From NCBI GenBank assembly GCA_021325475.1, contig JAJPHA010000030.1:1-39129 (forward strand): 39,129 bases of DNA, written 5' to 3'. How positions within the stretch are numbered: position 1 is the stretch's first letter; every line of letters begins with the position of its first letter. Below, in pieces: positions 35,395 through 39,129 of the stretch. This stretch comes from Rhodanobacteraceae bacterium (GTDB lineage Bacteria; Pseudomonadota; Gammaproteobacteria; Xanthomonadales; Rhodanobacteraceae). Under the pieces are notes generated by a model, which was given only the letters and a program-made list of their open reading frames with translations, was not told where the DNA came from and ran no database searches. The position numbers were made by a program, and so were the translations under genes.

Positions 35395-36507
35395 ATGGCC
35401 CGACCGAGGAAGACTGCCCGACCGTCCGCGCCGTCGCTGGCCGCGGCGCGCGCGCGCATCGACGCGATCGACCGCCAGATCCAGGAACTGATCGCCGAAC
35501 GCGCCGGCTGGGCGCGCCAGGTCGGCAAGGCCAAGGGGCCGCTCAAGGCGGCGATCGACTATTACCGGCCCGAGCGCGAGGCGCAGGTGCTGCGCATGGT
35601 GGTGGATCGCAACGAAGGTCCGCTCGCCGACGAGGTGCTGGTGCGGCTGTTCCGCGAGATCATGTCGGCCTGTCTGGCGCAGCAGGAGCCGCTCAAGGTC
35701 GGCTATCTCGGACCCGAGGGAACCTTCAGCGAACAGGCGATGCGCAAGCACTTCGGCCACTCGGCGCACGGCCTGCCGCTGGCCAGCATCGAGGAGGTGT
35801 TCCAGGAGGTCGAGAACGGCAACGCCGATTTCGGCGTGGTGCCGGTGGAGAATTCCGGCGAGGGCACCATCCAGATCACGCTGGACATGTTCCTGTCTTC
35901 GGAATTGAAGATTTGTGGAGAAGTGGAATTGCGCGTACGCCAGTTCCTGCTCTCGCGCACCGGGCGCATCGAGGACATCGAGCGCGTCTACTCGCATCCG
36001 CAATCCTTCGCGCAATGCCGCGGCTGGCTGCGCACGCACCTGCCCAAGGTCGAGAAGGTGCCGGTGTCGAGCAACGCCGAGGCGGCGCGGCGCGCGCGCA
36101 ACGCCGACGATGCCGCGGCGATCGCCGGCGAATCGGCCGCGCACATCTACGGCTTGCGCAAGGTGATCATGAGCCCGATCGAGGATCGCGACGACAACAC
36201 CACGCGCTTCCTCGTCCTCGGGCGGCAGTTCTTCCCCTCGTCCGGACACGATCGCACCTCGGTGCTGGTGTTCATCCAGGACCAGCCGGGCGCGCTGTTC
36301 AACGTGCTCAGTCCGTTCGCGCGTCACGGCATCAGCATGAACCGGATCGAGTCGCGGCCGTCGCATCAGGCGAAATGGGAGTACGCCTTCTTCATCGATC
36401 TCGCCGGCCACATCGACGATCCGCCGATGAAGCAGGCGCTCAAAGAGCTCGAACGCTTGAGCGCGCAGATCAAGGTGCTGGGGTCGTACCCGGTGGCGGT
36501 GCTGTGA
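35395..36507 (+). CDS. pheA: Bifunctional chorismate mutase / prephenate dehydratase
   Basis: 370 aa. An AroQ-type chorismate mutase helix bundle (about 14-97, ARIDAIDRQIQELIAERAGWARQVGKAK) is followed by a prephenate dehydratase domain (about 99-275, VGYLGPEGTFSEQAMRKHFG, GVVPVENSGEGTI and the catalytic TTRFLVLG). A regulatory ACT domain (about 285-365) carries the phenylalanine-binding ESRP motif. It turns chorismate into phenylpyruvate. The start at 35395 is 14 bp after serA, and its stop overlaps the hisC GTG. Feedback inhibition by phenylalanine through the ACT domain is expected. Confidence 0.96.
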   Translation: MARPRKTARPSAPSLAAARARIDAIDRQIQELIAERAGWARQVGKAKGPLKAAIDYYRPEREAQVLRMVVDRNEGPLADEVLVRLFREIMSACLAQQEPLKVGYLGPEGTFSEQAMRKHFGHSAHGLPLASIEEVFQEVENGNADFGVVPVENSGEGTIQITLDMFLSSELKICGEVELRVRQFLLSRTGRIEDIERVYSHPQSFAQCRGWLRTHLPKVEKVPVSSNAEAARRARNADDAAAIAGESAAHIYGLRKVIMSPIEDRDDNTTRFLVLGRQFFPSSGHDRTSVLVFIQDQPGALFNVLSPFARHGISMNRIESRPSHQAKWEYAFFIDLAGHIDDPPMKQALKELERLSAQIKVLGSYPVAVL

Positions 36508-37610
36508 GCTTCGACGCCGGGAAACTCGCCAACGCCGCCACCCGCGCCTTGCGCGCGTACGATCCGGGACACGATCTGCCGGCGCTGCGCCGGCGGTTCG
36601 GCGCGACGCTGGCCGAGCTCGGTTCCAACGAGAATCCGCTCGGTCCGAGCCCGCGTGCGCTGGCGGCGATCGAGGCCGCGCTGCCCGAGGTGCTGCGGTA
36701 TCCCGATCCGAACGGCGGCGCGCTGAAAACTGCGCTTGCGCAACGGCTCGGCGTCGAGCGCGAGCAGATCACGCTCGGCAACGGCTCGCACGAGCTGCTG
36801 ATGCTGATCGCGCAGTGTTTCGCCGGCGCCGGCACCTCGATCGTGTTCGCCGAGTTCGGCTTCGCCGTGTATCCGATCGCCGCCGCGGCGGCCGGCGCCG
36901 AACCGATCCGCGTGCGCGCGCTGCCGCGCGAACACGCGACCATGCCGCGCGGCCACGACCTGGCCGCCATGGCGGCCGCGGTGCGCGGCGACACACGCAT
37001 CGTCTACCTCGCCAATCCGAACAACCCGACCGGCACCTGGGTGGACGACGCGGCGCTCGCCGAATTCCTCGCCCGCGTGCCGCCAACGACGCTGGTCGTG
37101 GTGGACGAGGCGTATGCGGAATACGTGACCGATGCCGCGCTGACCACGGCCTTGCGTCTGCTGCCGCGTCACCCGAATCTGATCGTCACCCGCACGTTTT
37201 CCAAGGCGTATGCGCTGGCCGGATTGCGCGTGGGCTACGCGATCGGCGCTGCGCCGGTCGCGGCCATCCTCGAACGCCTGCGCGAATCGTTCAATGTCAA
37301 TTCGCTCGCGCTCGCCGCCGCCGAGGCGGCGCTCGGCGACGCCGCGCATGTCGCGCAGGTGCGCGCGTGGAATGCGGCCGAACGCGCCTGGCTGACTGCG
37401 CAATTGCGTGCGCGCGGTCACATCGTGCCGGAATCGCAGACCAACTTCGTGCTGATCGATTTCGGCCGCGATGCCGCGGCGATCGAGCGCACTCTGTACG
37501 AGCGCGGCGTGATCGTGCGGCCGATGGCCGGCTACCATCTGCCGGAGTGTCTGCGCATCAGCGTCGGCACGCGCGCGGAGAACGAGCGCCTGCTCGCCGC
37601 GCTGCCATGA
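36504..37610 (+). CDS. hisC: HisC-type PLP aminotransferase (histidinol-phosphate / aromatic amino acid)
   Basis: 368 aa from a GTG at 36504 that overlaps the pheA stop (GTGA). Fold type I aminotransferase features are SNENPLGPSP, NPNNPTGTW (N174), VVVDEAYAEY (D201, Y204), and the PLP Schiff-base Lys234 in TRTFSKAYALAGLRVGYAIG. An Arg near the C-terminus (LRISVGTRAENERLL) binds the substrate carboxylate. The sequence is that of histidinol-phosphate aminotransferases. Because it sits between pheA and aroA with no other his genes, a main role in transaminating phenylpyruvate or hydroxyphenylpyruvate is plausible (the hisHb/HisC2 situation of pseudomonads). Substrate specificity cannot be settled from sequence. 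Confidence 0.93.
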   Translation: MSFDAGKLANAATRALRAYDPGHDLPALRRRFGATLAELGSNENPLGPSPRALAAIEAALPEVLRYPDPNGGALKTALAQRLGVEREQITLGNGSHELLMLIAQCFAGAGTSIVFAEFGFAVYPIAAAAAGAEPIRVRALPREHATMPRGHDLAAMAAAVRGDTRIVYLANPNNPTGTWVDDAALAEFLARVPPTTLVVVDEAYAEYVTDAALTTALRLLPRHPNLIVTRTFSKAYALAGLRVGYAIGAAPVAAILERLRESFNVNSLALAAAEAALGDAAHVAQVRAWNAAERAWLTAQLRARGHIVPESQTNFVLIDFGRDAAAIERTLYERGVIVRPMAGYHLPECLRISVGTRAENERLLAALP

Positions 37611-38914
37611 GCGCGCGGCGCATCGACTGGGTCTCGGCGCCGGCCGGCCCGCTGCGCGGCGAGCTCCGCGTGCCGGGGGACAAGTCGATCTCGCATCGCG
37701 CCATCATGCTGGCCGCGCTGGCCGAGGGCGCATCGCGCATCGCGGGTTTTCTCGAAGGCGAGGACACGCGCGCCACGGCGCGCGCGTTCGCGCAAATGGG
37801 CGTGCGGATCGAGGCGCCCGCGGACGGCGAACGCGTCGTGCACGGCGTCGGCCTGCACGGATTGTGCGCGCCGGCGGACGCGATCGACTGCGGCAATGCC
37901 GGCACGGCGATGCGCCTGCTGACAGGTCTGCTCTGCGCGCAGCGCTTCGACTCGCGACTGACCGGCGACGCCTCGCTGTCGCGTCGGCCGATGCGCCGGG
38001 TGATCGAGCCACTGACCCGCATGGGCGCGCAGATCGACGCGGAACCGGGCGATGTGCCGCCGTTGCGCATCCACGGCGGGCGCGCGCTGCGCGGCATTGC
38101 CTACGAGTCGCCGGTGGCGAGCGCGCAGGTGAAGTCGGCGGTGCTGCTCGCGGGTTTGTACGCCGACGGCGAGACCTCCGTGCGCGAGCCGCAGCCGACG
38201 CGCGACTACACCGAATCCATGCTGGCCGCCTTCGGCTGGCCGGTGACCTACGCACCGGGCTTGGCACGGCTCACCGGCGGCCATCGTCTGCATGCGACCG
38301 AGCTGCGCGTGCCGGCGGATTTTTCCTCGGCGGCGTTCTTCCTCGTCGCCGCGACGATCGTGCCGGGATCCGAGCTCGTCCTGCGCGAGGTCGGGATGAA
38401 TCCGCGTCGTACCGGCCTGCTGGAGGCGTTGCGCGCCATGGGCGCCGACATCCGCGTCGAGAACCCGCGCGGCGCGGGCGCGTTCGCGGTGGCCGATCTC
38501 GTCGTGCGGCATGCGCCGCTCGCGGGCAGCGACGTGCCGGCGGAGCTTGTGCCCGACATGATCGACGAGTTTCCGATCCTGTTCGTCGCCGCCGCCGCCG
38601 CGAAGGGCATGACCCGCATCCGCGGCGCGGCCGAACTGCGGGTGAAGGAATCCGACCGCATCGCGGTGATGGCGAACGGCCTGCGCGCGCTCGGCGTGCG
38701 CGTCGAGGAGACGCCGGACGGTGCCTCGATCGAGGGCGGGGCGATCGACGGCGGCGAAGTCGATGCCGCCGGCGATCACCGCTGCGCGATGAGTTTCGCC
38801 GTGGCCGGCGCGATCGCGCGCGACCCCGTGCGCATCCGCGATTGCGCCAACGTCGCCACCTCGTTTCCCGGCTTCGTCGAACTCGCCAACGGCTGTGGCT
38901 TCGCGTTGAGTTGA
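37607..38914 (+). CDS. aroA: 3-phosphoshikimate 1-carboxyvinyltransferase (EPSP synthase)
   Basis: 435 aa. The inside-out alpha/beta barrel shows LRVPGDKSISHRAIMLAAL at the N-terminus, CGNAGTAMRLLTGLL for PEP binding, SLSRRPMRRVIEPL, the shikimate-phosphate segment ASAQVKSAVLLAGL, and the catalytic Asp in DMIDEFPILF. RVKESDR comes near the C-terminus. The SAQVK and SLSRRPM patterns are closer to class II enzymes than to the E. coli class I type. It joins shikimate-3-phosphate to PEP on the way to chorismate, the substrate of pheA next door. The ATG at 37607 overlaps the hisC stop (ATGA). cmk and rpsA often follow in relatives but lie outside the window. Confidence 0.97.
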   Translation: MSARRIDWVSAPAGPLRGELRVPGDKSISHRAIMLAALAEGASRIAGFLEGEDTRATARAFAQMGVRIEAPADGERVVHGVGLHGLCAPADAIDCGNAGTAMRLLTGLLCAQRFDSRLTGDASLSRRPMRRVIEPLTRMGAQIDAEPGDVPPLRIHGGRALRGIAYESPVASAQVKSAVLLAGLYADGETSVREPQPTRDYTESMLAAFGWPVTYAPGLARLTGGHRLHATELRVPADFSSAAFFLVAATIVPGSELVLREVGMNPRRTGLLEALRAMGADIRVENPRGAGAFAVADLVVRHAPLAGSDVPAELVPDMIDEFPILFVAAAAAKGMTRIRGAAELRVKESDRIAVMANGLRALGVRVEETPDGASIEGGAIDGGEVDAAGDHRCAMSFAVAGAIARDPVRIRDCANVATSFPGFVELANGCGFALS

Positions 38915-38935
38915 TGGTGGCGGAGCCTTATTCTG

Positions 38936-39129
38936 GGAGTGGGGCGAGCTCTGGGAAATCGGAAATCGGAAGCGGGTGAGTGGTCAGCGGTGAGCGGTGA
39001 GCGGGAAGAGCCGCTAAGCCCTCAGCCCTCGGCCCTCAGCCCTCAACCCTCAACCCTCAACCCTCAGCCCTCAGCCCTCAGCCCTCAGCCCTCAGCCCTC
39101 ACCCCTCAGCCCTCAGCCCTCAGCCCTCA
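38936..39129. repeat. Composite heptamer array 2 downstream of aroA, cut by the window end
   Basis: Starting 22 bp after aroA, DNA is arranged in 7-bp steps. G-rich units come first: GGAGTGG, GGCGAGC, then GGAAATC twice, GGAAGCG, GGTGAGT, GGTCAGC, GGTGAGC twice and GGGAAGA (38936-39009). After a short GCCGCTA spacer come 16 units of AGCCCTC at 39017-39128, with variants GGCCCTC (one), AACCCTC (three) and ACCCCTC (one). The array continues past the window edge. Order and spacing mirror array 1 at 7182-7292. No gene is present in this 215-bp tail. Confidence 0.93.

Overview
The window is a GC-rich, densely coded bacterial chromosome segment. Gene content and order point to a gammaproteobacterium, most likely of the Xanthomonadales (Lysobacterales), perhaps near Rhodanobacteraceae. 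The clues are a serC/pheA/hisC/aroA aromatic cluster, a methionine salvage operon, EfpL, RmuC, a full set of leucine-catabolism genes, MsrPQ, and a secreted protein ending in an IFRDGF-type tail. The taxonomic call is an inference. Many genes overlap by ATGA or GTGA, so most blocks look translationally coupled.

Layout, left to right. (1) 1-1659, minus strand: a methionine salvage operon, mtnB-mtnD-(membrane PH-domain protein)-mtnC, with mtnC cut after 16 codons by the window edge. (2) 1660-1927: a gap holding a long imperfect inverted repeat, then rmuC on the plus strand. (3) 3442-6425, minus: two tandem APC-family amino-acid permeases. (4) 6601-9462, minus: efpL, a heptamer tandem array, an HSD10-like dehydrogenase, a frameshifted GNAT acetyltransferase and a cyanophycinase-like protein that has lost its catalytic residues. 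(5) 9490-21764: leucine and acyl-CoA catabolism on the minus strand. This comprises a thiolase, an Ala/Gln-rich lipoprotein, both methylcrotonyl-CoA carboxylase subunits, methylglutaconyl-CoA hydratase, a cupin, an unknown lipoprotein, HMG-CoA lyase and a TPR/OGT-like glycosyltransferase. The block is interrupted by a Fur-box-controlled plus-strand iron module (cupredoxin plus FTR1 permease) and a secreted blue-copper-type protein. (6) 22084-27927: a PHA-system protein on the minus strand, then a plus-strand run of cupredoxin, sensor Ser/Thr kinase, porin-like protein and double-FHA membrane protein, which looks like one signalling unit. (7) 27940-33044: msrP/msrQ on the minus strand, then a five-PAS GGDEF-EAL protein. 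(8) 33087-38914, plus: serC (frameshifted)-serA-pheA-hisC-aroA, followed by a second heptamer array that runs off the window.

Working together, mtnBCD recycle methylthioadenosine to methionine. The liu/mcc genes take 3-methylcrotonyl-CoA to acetyl-CoA and acetoacetate, and the thiolase handles acetoacetyl-CoA. The ser/phe/his/aro cluster feeds serine and aromatic amino-acid synthesis.

The most unusual items are four. The first is the copper-protein/receptor-kinase/porin/FHA locus. The second is a pair of about 98-bp dispersed repeats whose hairpin loop is inverted between the copies. The third is a pair of composite heptamer arrays with G-quadruplex potential. The fourth is the degenerate cyanophycinase. 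Two single-site frameshifts (GNAT and serC) may be real or may be sequence errors. No tRNA, rRNA, CRISPR array or transposase gene was recognised.
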